A stretch of DNA of 64,000 nt from Streptomyces spinoverrucosus (GCF_015712165.1 NZ_JADPZX010000001.1:5096001-5160000); one strand, 5' to 3'; counted from the stretch's first letter, positions 9,953-18,517 are shown. The notes: a model not told the origin generated them from the letters alone. A program made the numbers and translations.

Positions 9953-11011
9953 GTGAAGAAGACCTCGACCCGATTGGCCGACGGTCGTGAGCTGATCTAC
10001 TACGACCTGCGTGACGACGCCGTGCGTGACGCGGTCGACCGCCGTCCGCTGGAGCGGACCGTGACGACCTCCGAGATCCGACACGATGTGCTGCTGGGCG
10101 ACTCGGTCGCGGTCGCCTCGCACCGCCAGGGGCGGACCTACCACCCGCCGGCCGATGAGTGCCCCTTGTGCCCGTCGCAGGGGGAGCGGCTGAGTGAGAT
10201 TCCGGACTCGTCGTACGACGTGGTCGTTTTCGAGAACCGCTTTCCCTCGCTGGCCGGGGACTCCGGGCGCTGCGAGGTCGTCTGTTTCACGTCCGACCAC
10301 CGCGCGTCCTTCGCGGATCTGAGCGAGGAGCAGGCCCGGCTGGTCCTGGACGCGTGGACGGACCGTACGTCGGAGCTGTCCCATCTGCCCTCCGTCGAGC
10401 AGGTCTTCTGTTTCGAGAACCGGGGTCAGGAGATCGGTGTGACCCTGGGTCACCCGCACGGGCAGATCTACGCCTACCCCTTCACCACCCCCCGCACCGC
10501 CCTGATGCTGAGGTCCCTCGCGGCCCACAAGGACGCCACGGGCGGGGAGAACCTCTTCGACGCCGTCCTGGAGCGCGAGCTCGCCGGCGAGCGGGTCGTC
10601 CTTGAGGGTGAACACTGGGTGGCCTTCGTGCCGTACGCCGCGCACTGGCCGTACGAGGTCCACCTGTACCCGCGTCGCCGGGTGCCCGACCTGCTCGCGC
10701 TCGACGAGGGGGCCCGGTCGGAGTTCGCCCAGGTTTATCTGGAACTCTTGAGGCGCTTCGACCGTATCTTCGGTGAGGGTGAGCCTCCGACGCCGTACAT
10801 CGCCGCCTGGCACCAGGCGCCGTTCGGCCAGCTGGAGGAGTTCGAGGGCGTCAGCCGTGACGACTTCGCGCTCCACCTGGAGCTTTTCACCATCCGCCGT
10901 ACTTCCGGCAAGCTGAAGTTTCTCGCGGGTTCCGAATCCGGCATGAGCGTGTTCATCAACGACGTGCCGCCGGAGCGCGCGGCCGAGCGACTGCGAGAGG
11001 TAGCAAGTTGA
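9953..11011 (+). CDS. galT: Galactose-1-phosphate uridylyltransferase
   Basis: GalT exchanges UMP between UDP-glucose and galactose-1-phosphate in the Leloir pathway. The 352-residue protein has the HIT-fold signature [11 protein letters not shown], with the nucleotide-accepting His in the second HxH position, a zinc-site-like pair in CPLCPS, and the family segments [10 protein letters not shown] and WHQAPFG. I chose GTG 9953 because GGGGAG lies 6 bp before it; a TTG at 9917 is in frame but has no ribosome site. It is the first gene of galT-galE-galK: its TGA shares one base with the ATG of galE. Regulation is expected from the hexamer repeats upstream. Confidence is high. Confidence 0.96.
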   Translation: MKKTSTRLADGRELIYYDLRDDAVRDAVDRRPLERTVTTSEIRHDVLLGDSVAVASHRQGRTYHPPADECPLCPSQGERLSEIPDSSYDVVVFENRFPSLAGDSGRCEVVCFTSDHRASFADLSEEQARLVLDAWTDRTSELSHLPSVEQVFCFENRGQEIGVTLGHPHGQIYAYPFTTPRTALMLRSLAAHKDATGGENLFDAVLERELAGERVVLEGEHWVAFVPYAAHWPYEVHLYPRRRVPDLLALDEGARSEFAQVYLELLRRFDRIFGEGEPPTPYIAAWHQAPFGQLEEFEGVSRDDFALHLELFTIRRTSGKLKFLAGSESGMSVFINDVPPERAAERLREVAS

Positions 11012-11973
11012 TGAGCGGGAAGTACCTGGTCACCGGTGGTGCGGGATACGTGGGCAGCGTGGTCGCCCAGCATCTGCTGGAGGCCGGCCACGAGGTCGTC
11101 GTACTCGACAACCTGTCCACCGGATTCCGCGAGGGCGTGCCCTCCGGTGCTTCCTTCATCGAGGGCGACATCCGCGACGCCGCCAAGTGGCTGGACTCGT
11201 CGTTCGACGCGGTGCTCCACTTCGCGGCCTTCTCCCAGGTCGGCGAGTCCGTCGTACGGCCGGAGAAGTACTGGGACAACAACGTCGGCGGCACCATGGC
11301 GCTGCTCGCCGCGATGCGTGCGGCCGGGGTGCGCAAGCTGGTCTTCTCGTCGACTGCCGCCACGTACGGCGAGCCGGAGGAGACGCCGATCGTCGAGTCC
11401 GCGCCCACCGCGCCGACCAACCCCTACGGTGCCTCCAAGCTCGCCGTCGACCACATGATCACGGGCGAGGCGACGGCGCACGGTCTGGGCGCGGTGTCGC
11501 TGCGCTACTTCAACGTCGCCGGCGCCTACGGCGAGTTCGGCGAGCGGCACGACCCCGAGTCGCACCTCATCCCGCTGGTCCTGCAGGTGGCCCAGGGCAG
11601 GCGCGACGCGATCTCCATCTACGGCGACGACTACCCGACGCCGGACGGCACCTGCGTCCGCGACTACATCCACGTCGCGGACCTCGCGGAGGCGCACCTG
11701 CTGGCCGTCGAGGCGGCCGTCCCGGGCGAGCACCTGATCTGCAACCTCGGCAACGGCAACGGCTTCTCCGTCCGCGAGGTCATCGAGACGGTCCGGCAGG
11801 TCACCGGCCACCCGATCCCCGAGGTGGTGGCCCCGCGCCGGGGCGGCGACCCGGCGGTGCTGGTGGCGTCGGCGCGGGCGGCCCGCGAGCGGCTCGGCTG
11901 GAACCCGTCCCGCGCGGACCTCGCCGGGATCGTCGCCGACGCCTGGGAGTTCGCGCAGCGGCGCGGCAAGTAG
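11011..11973 (+). CDS. galE: UDP-glucose 4-epimerase
   Basis: This 320-residue short-chain dehydrogenase/reductase interconverts UDP-galactose and UDP-glucose. The NAD-binding loop is TGGAGYVGS near the N-terminus; the catalytic pair is in [11 protein letters not shown] (YxxxK), preceded by the Ser/Thr of [24 protein letters not shown] is the GalE signature in the C-terminal half. The start is ATG 11011, overlapping the stop of galT by one base (TGATG), with GAGAGG 10 bp before it, so translation is probably coupled. The product also supplies UDP-galactose for cell-wall or exopolysaccharide use when the pathway runs in reverse. Confidence 0.96.
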   Translation: MSGKYLVTGGAGYVGSVVAQHLLEAGHEVVVLDNLSTGFREGVPSGASFIEGDIRDAAKWLDSSFDAVLHFAAFSQVGESVVRPEKYWDNNVGGTMALLAAMRAAGVRKLVFSSTAATYGEPEETPIVESAPTAPTNPYGASKLAVDHMITGEATAHGLGAVSLRYFNVAGAYGEFGERHDPESHLIPLVLQVAQGRRDAISIYGDDYPTPDGTCVRDYIHVADLAEAHLLAVEAAVPGEHLICNLGNGNGFSVREVIETVRQVTGHPIPEVVAPRRGGDPAVLVASARAARERLGWNPSRADLAGIVADAWEFAQRRGK

Positions 11974-12001
11974 AACGTACGCAAGAGTCAGGGGTCAGGG
12001 T

Positions 12002-13165
12002 ATGAGCGAGGCTGCCGCACGGGTTGTGGCCGAGCAGTTCGAGGAGCTGTACGGGGCCGCGCCGCAGGGCGTGTGGGCCGCGCCGGGACGGGTCAACCTC
12101 ATCGGCGAACACACCGACTACAACGACGGCTTCGTGATGCCGTTCGCGCTGCCGCACACCACGGTCGCGGCGGTGTCCCGCCGGGACGACGGTGTGCTGC
12201 GGCTGCACTCGGCGGACGTCGACGGCGGCGTCGTGGAGCTCCGCCTGGACGCTTTGGAGCCCGAGTCCGACCAGGGCTGGACGGCGTACCCGTCGGGTGT
12301 CGTCTGGGCCCTGGTGCAGGCCGGGCACCCGGTCACCGGCGCCGACATCCACCTGACCTCGACGGTCCCGGCGGGCGCGGGCCTGTCGTCGTCGGCGGCG
12401 CTGGAGGTCGTCGTCGCACTGGCCCTGAACGATCTGTACGACCTCGGCCTGAAGGGCTGGCAGCTGGCCCGGCTGTGCCAGCGCGGCGAGAACGTCTACG
12501 TCGGCGCCCCGGTCGGCATCATGGACCAGACCGCGGCCGCCTGCTGCACCGCCGGCCACGCCCTGTTCCTCGACACCCGCGACCTCTCCCAGCGTCAGAT
12601 CCCCTTCGACCTCGCCGCCGAGGGCATGCGCCTGCTGGTCGTCGACACCCAGGTCAAGCACGAGCACAGCACCGGCGAGTACGGCAAGCGCCGGGTCGGC
12701 TGCGAGAAGGGCGCGGCCCTGCTGGGCGTCGACGCCCTGCGCGACATCCCGTACGCCGAGCTGGACGCGGCGCTGGACCGTCTCGGCGACGACGAGGAGG
12801 TCCGCCGGCTGGTGCGGCACGTGGTCACGGAGGACGAGCGCGTCGAACGCGTCGTCTCGTTGCTGGAGTCGGGCGAGACGCGGGCGATCGGCCCGGTTCT
12901 CACCGAGGGGCACGCGTCCCTGCGCGACGACTTCCGCATCTCCTGCCCGGAGCTGGACCTGGTCGTCGACACCGCATTGTCGGCCGGGGCCCTCGGCGCC
13001 CGGATGACGGGCGGCGGCTTCGGCGGCTCGGCGATCGTGCTGGCGGAGGTGACTGACGTCGACACCGTCACCAAGGCGGTGGAGGAGGCGTTCGCGGCGG
13101 CGGGCTTCACGGCGCCCCGGGTGTTCGAGGCGGTGCCTTCGGCGGGGGCGCGGCGGGTGCGCTAG
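12002..13165 (+). CDS. galK: Galactokinase
   Basis: This 387-residue GHMP kinase phosphorylates D-galactose at C1, the first step of the Leloir pathway. The galactokinase signature GRVNLIGEHTDYNDG is at about residues 26-40, the ATP-binding loop is AGLSSSAALEV, and the C-terminal GHMP motif is GARMTGGGFGG. It lies 28 bp after galE, with GGGG before the ATG at 12002. The gene ends in a TAG that is part of a 14-bp tandem duplication, and the next gene converges on it with almost no gap. Confidence 0.96.
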   Translation: MSEAAARVVAEQFEELYGAAPQGVWAAPGRVNLIGEHTDYNDGFVMPFALPHTTVAAVSRRDDGVLRLHSADVDGGVVELRLDALEPESDQGWTAYPSGVVWALVQAGHPVTGADIHLTSTVPAGAGLSSSAALEVVVALALNDLYDLGLKGWQLARLCQRGENVYVGAPVGIMDQTAAACCTAGHALFLDTRDLSQRQIPFDLAAEGMRLLVVDTQVKHEHSTGEYGKRRVGCEKGAALLGVDALRDIPYAELDAALDRLGDDEEVRRLVRHVVTEDERVERVVSLLESGETRAIGPVLTEGHASLRDDFRISCPELDLVVDTALSAGALGARMTGGGFGGSAIVLAEVTDVDTVTKAVEEAFAAAGFTAPRVFEAVPSAGARRVR

Positions 13166-13190
13166 GGCGGCTGCGGTAGGGCGGCTGCGG
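13163..13190 (+). repeat. 14-bp tandem duplication anchored on the galK stop codon
   Basis: TAGGGCGGCTGCGG occurs twice in a row (13163-13176 and 13177-13190). The first three bases are the galK stop codon. The converging acetyltransferase gene ends at 13191, directly after the repeat. Confidence 0.85.
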
Positions 13191-13640
13191 TCAGTCCGTG
13201 CCGAGGCGCTTTGTCAGTGTGAACTCCGTGACGCCGGGCGGGTAGTCGGGGATCGCGCACACCACCTCGTACCCGTGCTTCCGGTAGAAGTCCGGCGCCT
13301 GGAAGTCCCAGGTCTCCAGGCGCACGGCGGTGCAGCGGCGTTCCTCGCGGGCCACGCGCTCCGCCTCGGCCAGCAGGAGGGAGCCCAGGCCGGTACCACG
13401 GTGACGTTCGTCGACCCAGAGGTACGTCACGTGCAGCCACGTCGTCCAGGTGTGCCCGACCAAGCCGCCCGCCAGGTCGTCGGCGCTGTCCAACGCCCAG
13501 ATGTGCAGGGGGGCTTCGCGCGCGGCGGGGGTGCCGCGCAGGGCGCGCAGGACGGGGGAGGCTGCCGTATTGGTGTCGCGGAGCCGGGAACGGAGAAGAT
13601 CGCGCCGGGTCCTGTCGACTTCTGTCTCAATACGAAACAT
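13191..13640 (-). CDS. GNAT-family N-acetyltransferase
   Basis: The 149-residue protein carries the GNAT acetyl-CoA motif A (VDERHRGTGLGSLLLAEAE) after the strand TWLHVTYLWV, followed by motif B-like TAVRLETWDFQAPDFYRKHGYEVV, where FYRKHGYE is the usual closing helix-strand. It transfers an acetyl group from acetyl-CoA to an amine that cannot be named from sequence. Start: ATG 13640 has GGTGAG four bases upstream on its strand; ATG 13652 is a possible alternative. It converges on galK. Upstream lies a region of nested inverted repeats. Confidence 0.85.
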   Translation of the reverse strand: MFRIETEVDRTRRDLLRSRLRDTNTAASPVLRALRGTPAAREAPLHIWALDSADDLAGGLVGHTWTTWLHVTYLWVDERHRGTGLGSLLLAEAERVAREERRCTAVRLETWDFQAPDFYRKHGYEVVCAIPDYPPGVTEFTLTKRLGTD

Positions 13641-13715
13641 GCGGCTCACCATAAACGCGCCGGACAACCAGTTCTGCAAATTACCTTCCGCTCCTGCCCC
13701 CCGTCCGTACTCTGA

Positions 13716-13884
13716 TGAACAGCACCGGTGGGGGCCGGTGCTGTTCAGGGGGCGAGACAAGTCGGGTACGACGCCCGAAGTGGGGGTAGCAGTTTCTGCA
13801 CGGCGGCGGCCGTGCGGCTGCGGCGACCCCGTCCTGGGGGAACGGCAGGCACAACAACCCAGGACTGCTCAGGGCGTCGTACCC
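13716..13884. ncRNA. Candidate structured RNA with nested stems (strand uncertain)
   Basis: Four complementary pairs nest without clashes: GGGTACGACGCCC (13764-13776) with GGGCGTCGTACCC (13872-13884), perfect over 13 bp; AGCAGT (13788-13793) with ACTGCT (13864-13869); inside these, hairpin GCACGGC/GCCGTGC (13798-13815) and hairpin CCTGGG/CCCAGG (13833-13863). Beside this lies a perfect 13-bp hairpin, TGAACAGCACCGG/CCGGTGCTGTTCA (13716-13747). Read on the minus strand, this is a junction-containing RNA of about 120 nt followed by a terminator-like hairpin; read on the plus strand, it would be a leader for the response regulator at 13952. I do not recognise a known family. Confidence 0.4.
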
Positions 13885-13951
13885 GCACCGGTCACCGGCT
13901 CCCGTCCATGGGCGTTCCCCTGCTCTTCGAGAGCTCGGGGAAGGGGGTTTC

Positions 13952-14725
13952 GTGGTTCGCATCCGAGTCCTGGTCGTCGACGACCACCGCATCTTCGCCG
14001 AGTCCCTCGCCGCGGCGCTCGCCGCCGAGCCGGACGTCGACGTCTCCGCGGCCGGCAGCGGTCCCGCCGCGCTGCGCAGCCTGGAGCGCGCGGCCGCCGA
14101 GGGCCGCCGGTTCGACGTGCTGCTCGTCGACGCCGACCTGGGGGGCAACGTCCCCGGGATACGGCCCGCCGTGCCCGTGCAGGAGGGCGGCGTGGACGGG
14201 GTGGTGGACGGTATCTCCCTGGTCGCCGGGGTCCGTACCGCGCAGCCCGGGGTGCGGGTCGTCGTACTCGCCGAGAAGGACGATCCCCGGCGTGCCGCGC
14301 TGGCCCTGCAGGCCGGGGCGAGCGGCTGGGTCGCCAAGGACTGTTCGCTGTCGAGGCTGCTCACCGTCATCCGGGGCGTGCTGCGCGACGAGACGCATCT
14401 GCCGCCCGCCCTGCTCACCGGCGTCCTGCGCGAGCTGACCGCCGCGCGCAGGCATCGCACCGAGAGCGAACGCCTGGTGGAGTCCCTCACCCCGCGCGAG
14501 CGGGAGGTGCTGCGCTGCATGGTCGCGGGCCTGGGCCGCAAGGCCGTCGCCGAGCGCCTGTACCTCTCCCCGCACACCGTCCGCACCCACATGCAGAACG
14601 TCCTGGGCAAGCTCGGCGTCCACTCCACCCTCGCCGCCGTAGCCCTGGCCCGCCGGGCGGGCGTGGGCCCGGTCGACCTGGGCCCCACAGCCCGCCTCAC
14701 ACCAGAAGAAAGCAACAGCGCCTGA
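13952..14725 (+). CDS. LuxR/NarL-type response regulator, unpaired
   Basis: The 257-residue protein has an intact receiver domain: acidic pair in VLVVDDHRIFAESL, phosphoacceptor Asp60 in DVLLVDADLGG, and Lys in GWVAKDCS. The C-terminal LuxR helix-turn-helix is LTPREREVLRCMVAGLG with SPHTVRTHMQNVLGKLG as recognition region. A short extra loop (GIRPAVPVQEGGVDGVVDG) is inserted after the phosphorylation site. The start is GTG 13952, with AAGGGGG four bases before. No kinase gene is next to it; the nearest is the unpaired kinase at 27471. The leader contains strong inverted repeats, and the gene's stop codon opens a long block of intergenic repeats. Confidence 0.9.
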   Translation: MVRIRVLVVDDHRIFAESLAAALAAEPDVDVSAAGSGPAALRSLERAAAEGRRFDVLLVDADLGGNVPGIRPAVPVQEGGVDGVVDGISLVAGVRTAQPGVRVVVLAEKDDPRRAALALQAGASGWVAKDCSLSRLLTVIRGVLRDETHLPPALLTGVLRELTAARRHRTESERLVESLTPREREVLRCMVAGLGRKAVAERLYLSPHTVRTHMQNVLGKLGVHSTLAAVALARRAGVGPVDLGPTARLTPEESNSA

Positions 14726-15123
14726 CGGGATCCGTCCGGACAAGGCCGTTCAAAGGGTGCGCGGGCACCTGACCGGATCGGGCCGGACAACGCCGCAAAG
14801 GGTGCGCGGGCACCTGACCGCATCCGGCCGGGCAACGCCGCAAAGGGGCGCGGGGAACTGCGCGACCAGCCCCCACTGCCCCGAACACGACGAACGACCG
14901 AGCGCAGTGCTGAAGGTGCGTGCACCTGACCGGATTCGGCAGGGCAACGCCGCAAAGGGGCGCGGGGAACTGCGCGACCAGCCCCCACTGCCCCGCACCC
15001 GACAAACGACCGAGCGCAGTGCTGTCGGCGAGGCACCTGACCGGATCCGGCCGGACAACGCCGCAAAGGGGCGCGGGGAACTGCGCGACCAGCCCCCACC
15101 GCCCCGCACACGACGAACGACCA
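14719..15123 (+). repeat. Block of about 110-bp intergenic repeats
   Basis: Three near-full copies start with CACCTGACCG at 14811, 14923 and 15033 (112 and 110 bp apart). Each contains GGGGCGCGGGGAACTGCGCG, then ACCAGCCCCCAC, then a tail with ACGACGAACGACC or a close variant. A 45-bp shortened copy starts at 14766, and a more diverged one begins within the end of the response-regulator gene, so that its TGA stop (14723-14725) matches the TGA of the unit. The GGGGC...GCCCC core can fold as a hairpin. Similar sequences are widespread between genes in Streptomyces; their role is not known. The interval 14726-15137 holds nothing else that I can support. Confidence 0.8.
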
Positions 15124-15137
15124 GGCCCGCGCCGCGC

Positions 15138-15635
15138 CTACCCGGGGATATTGTCGAACGGCGCGGTCAACTGACGCAGAAGCGCCGCCAGTTCAATCCG
15201 CTGCGCGCGAGACAGCTCCGCGAGGATCGCACGTTCCTGATCCAGCAGCCCCGCCAGCGCCTGGTCCGCCCGGTCCCGGCCCTCGTCCGTGAGCCGGACC
15301 AGTACACCCCGCCGGTCGCTCGGGTCGGGCAGCCGCTCCACCAGGCCCTTCTTCGCCAGACGGTCGATACGGTTCGTCATCGTGCCCGACGTGACCAGCG
15401 TCTGCGTCAGCAACTGCCCCGGCGAGAGCTGATACGGCGTCCCCGCCCGACGCAGCGCCGTCAGGACGTCGAACTCCCAGGGCTCCAGATTGTGCTCGGA
15501 GAAGGCCAGCCGCCGCGCGCGGTCCAGGTGCCGGGCCAGCCGGCTCACCCGGCTGAGAACCTCAAGCGGTTCCACGTCGAGGTCCGGGCGCTCCCGGCGC
15601 CACGCTGCGACCAGCCGATCGACCTCGTCCTCCAT
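15138..15635 (-). CDS. tamR: MarR-family regulator TamR
   Basis: The 165-residue protein has the MarR winged helix-turn-helix: LTALRRAGTPYQLSPGQL, the recognition region LVTSGTMTNRIDRLAKKGL, and the wing ERLPDPSDRRGVLVRLT. It diverges from a trans-aconitate methyltransferase gene, the arrangement known for tamR/tam in S. coelicolor, where TamR represses both genes and is relieved by citrate-, aconitate- or isocitrate-type ligands. The start at ATG 15635 has no ribosome site, but a TACACT box lies 9 bp upstream on its strand, so a leaderless message is possible. A palindrome in the shared promoter is the likely operator. The symbol is assigned by context and family. Confidence 0.88.
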   Translation of the reverse strand: MEDEVDRLVAAWRRERPDLDVEPLEVLSRVSRLARHLDRARRLAFSEHNLEPWEFDVLTALRRAGTPYQLSPGQLLTQTLVTSGTMTNRIDRLAKKGLVERLPDPSDRRGVLVRLTDEGRDRADQALAGLLDQERAILAELSRAQRIELAALLRQLTAPFDNIPG

Positions 15636-15668
15636 GGCGATCAGTGTAGTGGTTGTGTCGACGTGAAG

Positions 15669-15686
15669 TCTCTTGACGTCGAGATA
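15669..15686. promoter_or_regulatory. Probable TamR operator in the tamR/tam intergenic region
   Basis: TCTCTTGAC|GTCGAGATA is an imperfect palindrome matching at 7 of 9 positions per arm, centred between 15677 and 15678. It lies between the two divergent starts. A second half-site-like TCGACGTGAAG lies just to its left, at about 15658. A short palindrome in this place is what a MarR dimer needs; binding is inferred. Confidence 0.6.
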
Positions 15687-15708
15687 CCGGGGTTGTCAAG
15701 CTGAGGGC

Positions 15709-16509
15709 ATGGCCGACCCCACCTGGGACCCCTCCCAGTACCTCCGGCACGCCGGACACCGTGCCCGCCCCTTCACCGACCTCCTGGCCCAGGTCCCGGA
15801 CCTGCCCACGGACCCGCCCCGCATCGCCGACCTCGGCTGCGGCCCCGGCAACCTCACCGCGCTGCTCGCCGCCCGCCGGCCCACCGCCCACGTCACCGGC
15901 TACGACAACTCCCCGGAGATGCTCCAGCGGGCCCGCGCCGAGCACGCGGACGCCGGACGCCTCGACTTCGCCCACGCCGACGTGCGCACCTGGGCGCCCG
16001 GTGAGCCGTACGACCTGATCCTCAGCAACGCCACGCTCCAGTGGATCCCCGGTCACGCGGACCGCTTCGCCGACTGGATCGCCGGGCTCGTCCCCGGCGG
16101 CACCTTCGCCTTCCAGGTCCCCGGCAACTTCGACGCCCCCAGCCACCGGCTGATGCGCGAACTGGCCGCCTCGCCGCGCTGGCGGGACCGCCTGGCCAGC
16201 ACCCTGCGGCACGACGACGCCGTCCTCACCCCCGAGGCCTACCTCGAACGCCTCACCGCCCTGGGCTGCACGGCCGACGTCTGGGAGACCACGTACATCC
16301 ATCTCCTCACCGGCGAGGACCCGGTCCTCGACTGGGTGAAGGGCACCGGCCTGCGCCCCGTCCTCACCGCCCTCGCCGACGACACCCAGGCGGCGCGGGC
16401 CTTCGAGGACGAGTACCGCAGCGCCCTCCGCGAGGCCTATCCCCCGCGAGCACACGGCACGCCCTTCCCCTTCCGCCGCATCTTCGCAGTCGCCCGCAAG
16501 GAGCCATGA
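15709..16509 (+). CDS. tam: Trans-aconitate 2-methyltransferase
   Basis: The 266-residue class I SAM-dependent methyltransferase has motif I IADLGCGPGNLTALL, motif II-like VTGYDNSPEML, and motif IV-like YDLILSNATLQW, the last being characteristic of Tam. The opening TWDPSQYLRHAGHRARPF and the segment FQVPGNFDAPSH are also typical. The enzyme methylates trans-aconitate, a spontaneous isomer of cis-aconitate that inhibits aconitase, and so protects the citric acid cycle. I chose ATG 15709 (upstream in-frame codons lie in the operator). It is divergent from tamR. Tandem 15-bp repeats follow directly after its stop. Confidence 0.92.
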   Translation: MADPTWDPSQYLRHAGHRARPFTDLLAQVPDLPTDPPRIADLGCGPGNLTALLAARRPTAHVTGYDNSPEMLQRARAEHADAGRLDFAHADVRTWAPGEPYDLILSNATLQWIPGHADRFADWIAGLVPGGTFAFQVPGNFDAPSHRLMRELAASPRWRDRLASTLRHDDAVLTPEAYLERLTALGCTADVWETTYIHLLTGEDPVLDWVKGTGLRPVLTALADDTQAARAFEDEYRSALREAYPPRAHGTPFPFRRIFAVARKEP

Positions 16510-16510
16510 C

Positions 16511-16571
16511 GACCAGAGCGGACCAGACCAGAGCGGACCAGACCAGAGCGGACCAGACCAGAGCGGACCAA
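16511..16571 (+). repeat. 15-bp tandem repeat just after the tam stop codon
   Basis: AGAGCGGACCAGACC is repeated at 16515, 16530 and 16545, with a partial fourth copy at 16560. The array begins one base after the stop codon (16507-16509). Confidence 0.85.
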
Positions 16572-16597
16572 AGGGCACGCCGGTCCGGCAGCGCCGG

Positions 16598-16671
16598 GAA
16601 AAGGGGCGCGGGGCCGCATCAATGTGCGACTCCGCCGCGCGGGCGCGACCAGCCACCACGGAGCCGCGGAC
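16598..16671 (+). repeat. Dispersed intergenic repeat with GGGGCGCGGGGCCGCATC core
   Basis: This stretch begins AAAGGGGCGCGGGG and continues to GCGCGACCAGCC, the same framing words as the 14.8-15.1 kb repeats but with a different middle (CCGCATCAATGTGCG). Elements of this type are common in Streptomyces intergenic DNA. It appears as a single copy here, between two converging genes. Confidence 0.6.
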
Positions 16672-16707
16672 AGACACGAACCGCATCCCGGCACCTCAGC
16701 GGAGCGC

Positions 16708-17385
16708 TCAGCTCTTCCGGTGCCCGATCAACCGAGGCTTCTGCTCCAGCCCGTCCAACCCGTGCCACGCCAGATTCACCAGATGCGCCGCCACCTCCGC
16801 CTTCTTCGGCCGGCGCACCTCCAGCCACCACTGCCCGGTCAGCGCGACCATGCCGACCAGCGCCTGGGCGTACAGCGGGGCCAGCTTGGGGTCGAAGCCG
16901 CGGCTTTTGAACTCGCGGCCCAGGATGTCCTCCACCTGCGTGGCGATGTCCGAGATCAGCGACGCGAACGACCCCGTCGACTGGGGGATGGGCGAGTCAC
17001 GGACCAGGATGCGGAAACCGTCCGTGTACTCCTCGATGTAGTCCAGCAGCGCGAACGCCGCCTGCTCGCACAGCTCGCGCGGGTGGCCCGCCGTCAGCGA
17101 GCTGGTCACCATGTCCAGCAGACGCCGCATCTCGCGGTCCACCACGACCGCGTACAGCCCCTCCTTGCCGCCGAAGTGCTCGTACACCACCGGCTTCGAA
17201 ACCCCCGCCTTCGCGGCGATCTCCTCCACCGACGTGCCCTCGAAGCCCTTCGCGGCGAAGAGGGTGCGACCGATCTCCAGCAGCTGCTGGCGACGCTCCG
17301 CACCGGTCATACGGGTACGGCGCGCACGCCGCGGCTTGTCGTTGCTGGGGGTGCTGCTGGAGTCGGTCGCCACGGCGTCAATCAT
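16708..17385 (-). CDS. TetR-family regulator of the desaturase operon
   Basis: The 225-residue protein has a TetR N-terminal helix-turn-helix: RRQQLLEIGRTLFAAKGFEG, TSVEEIAAKAGVSKPVVYEH, FGGKEGLYAVV. A Lys/Arg-rich extension (residues 1-26) precedes it. The ATG overlaps the TGA of the upstream desaturase gene by four bases (ATGA), so the two are translationally coupled and very probably one operon. Regulators in this position usually sense an acyl-CoA or fatty acid and control membrane desaturation. The probable operator is the pair of palindromes at 18491-18517. The ligand is inferred from context only. Confidence 0.9.
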   Translation of the reverse strand: MIDAVATDSSSTPSNDKPRRARRTRMTGAERRQQLLEIGRTLFAAKGFEGTSVEEIAAKAGVSKPVVYEHFGGKEGLYAVVVDREMRRLLDMVTSSLTAGHPRELCEQAAFALLDYIEEYTDGFRILVRDSPIPQSTGSFASLISDIATQVEDILGREFKSRGFDPKLAPLYAQALVGMVALTGQWWLEVRRPKKAEVAAHLVNLAWHGLDGLEQKPRLIGHRKS

Positions 17386-18407
17386 GCCGCCTCGGCGGTT
17401 TCCCTCCCCCGCCGGGCGCCGTCCCCACCGGACTTACGGCGGGAATCGATACGCGAGCGTGACGGCCAGCGCACGTCGTACGCCCACCCGGCGAGCTCGA
17501 ACCAACGGATCAGCCGGGCGGAGGAGTCGATCTGGCCGCGCTCCACCCCGTGCCGCGCGGACGTCGGGTCGGCGTGGTGCAGGTTGTGCCAGGACTCACC
17601 GCAGGACAGCACCGCCAGCCACCACACGTTGCCCGACCTGTCCCGCGACTTGAACGGCCGCTTGCCCACCGCGTGGCAGATCGAGTTGATCGACCAGGTC
17701 ACGTGGTGCAGCAGCGCCACCCGCACGAGCGACCCCCAGAAGAACGCGGTGAACGCGCCCCACCAGGACATCGTCACCAGACCGCCGATCAGCGCCGGCA
17801 GCGCCAGCGACACCACCGTCCAGACGATGAACTGGCGGGAGATCGCCCGCAGCGTCGGATCCTTGATCAGATCCGGCGCGTACTTGTCCTGCGGGGTGCG
17901 CTCCTCGTCGAACATCCAGCCGATGTGCGCCCACCACAGGCCCTTCATCAGGGCCGGGACGGTCTCGCCGTACCGCCACGGGGAGTGCGGGTCGCCCTCC
18001 GCGTCGGAGAACTGGTGATGCTTGCGATGGTCGGCCACCCAGCGCACCAGGGGGCCCTCGACCGCCAGCGACCCGGCGATCGCCAGCGCGATCTTCAGGG
18101 GCCGCTTGGCCTTGAACGAACTGTGGGTGAAGTGCCGGTGGAAACCGATCGTGATGCCGTGGCAGCCAAGGAAGTAGAAGAAGACCAGCAGACCCAGGTC
18201 CAGCCAGCTCACCCCCCAGCCCCACGCCAGCGGGACCGCCGCGATCAGCGCGAGGAACGGGACGATGATGAAGAGCAGGAGCGCACCCTGCTCGAGAGAA
18301 CCCTTTCGGTCGCCGCCGAGCGTGGCGGACCCGGGCGGAAGACGGTCGGCGGTGGCCTGCGAGGTCGACTTCGGGGCGTCGTCGATCACATCGGAGCTCG
18401 TGGTCAT
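17382..18407 (-). CDS. Acyl-CoA/fatty-acid delta-9 desaturase
   Basis: The 341-residue membrane di-iron desaturase has all three histidine boxes: [16 protein letters not shown] (HxxxxH), [13 protein letters not shown] (HxxHH) and [10 protein letters not shown] (HxxHH). It has hydrophobic pairs around residues 40-85 and 180-230. It introduces a cis double bond into saturated acyl chains using O2 and reduced ferredoxin or a similar donor, adjusting membrane fluidity. The start is ATG 18407, with AGGGGA 7 bp before it; longer in-frame extensions run into the promoter region and are rejected. The gene is the first of a two-gene operon with the TetR regulator and diverges from ppc. Confidence 0.93.
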   Translation of the reverse strand: MTTSSDVIDDAPKSTSQATADRLPPGSATLGGDRKGSLEQGALLLFIIVPFLALIAAVPLAWGWGVSWLDLGLLVFFYFLGCHGITIGFHRHFTHSSFKAKRPLKIALAIAGSLAVEGPLVRWVADHRKHHQFSDAEGDPHSPWRYGETVPALMKGLWWAHIGWMFDEERTPQDKYAPDLIKDPTLRAISRQFIVWTVVSLALPALIGGLVTMSWWGAFTAFFWGSLVRVALLHHVTWSINSICHAVGKRPFKSRDRSGNVWWLAVLSCGESWHNLHHADPTSARHGVERGQIDSSARLIRWFELAGWAYDVRWPSRSRIDSRRKSGGDGARRGRETAEAA

Positions 18408-18490
18408 GGGTGCGTCCCCTGTGGGGTCGTGGGTTGAGACAGGTGCCGAGGGGTAGCGGAAACGGGTGTACGGCTCGGACGAGACCTCCC

Positions 18491-18517
18491 TACGGTTCCG
18501 TAACCTACGGCGTCGTA
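18491..18517. promoter_or_regulatory. Twin palindromic operator of the desaturase-tetR operon
   Basis: TACGGTTCCGTA (18491-18502), whose arms TACGG/CCGTA are exact reverse complements, and TACGGCGTCGTA (18506-18517, arms TACG/CGTA) lie 15 bp apart centre to centre. Two similar palindromes on nearly the same face of the helix are typical for a TetR pair of dimers. They lie 84 bp upstream of the desaturase start. Control of ppc from here cannot be excluded. Confidence 0.65.

Noticed and set aside
14719..15123. CRISPR-like array
   Set aside because: Units are about 110 bp, repeats are longer than the variable parts, and no cas gene is present; it is an intergenic repeat block.
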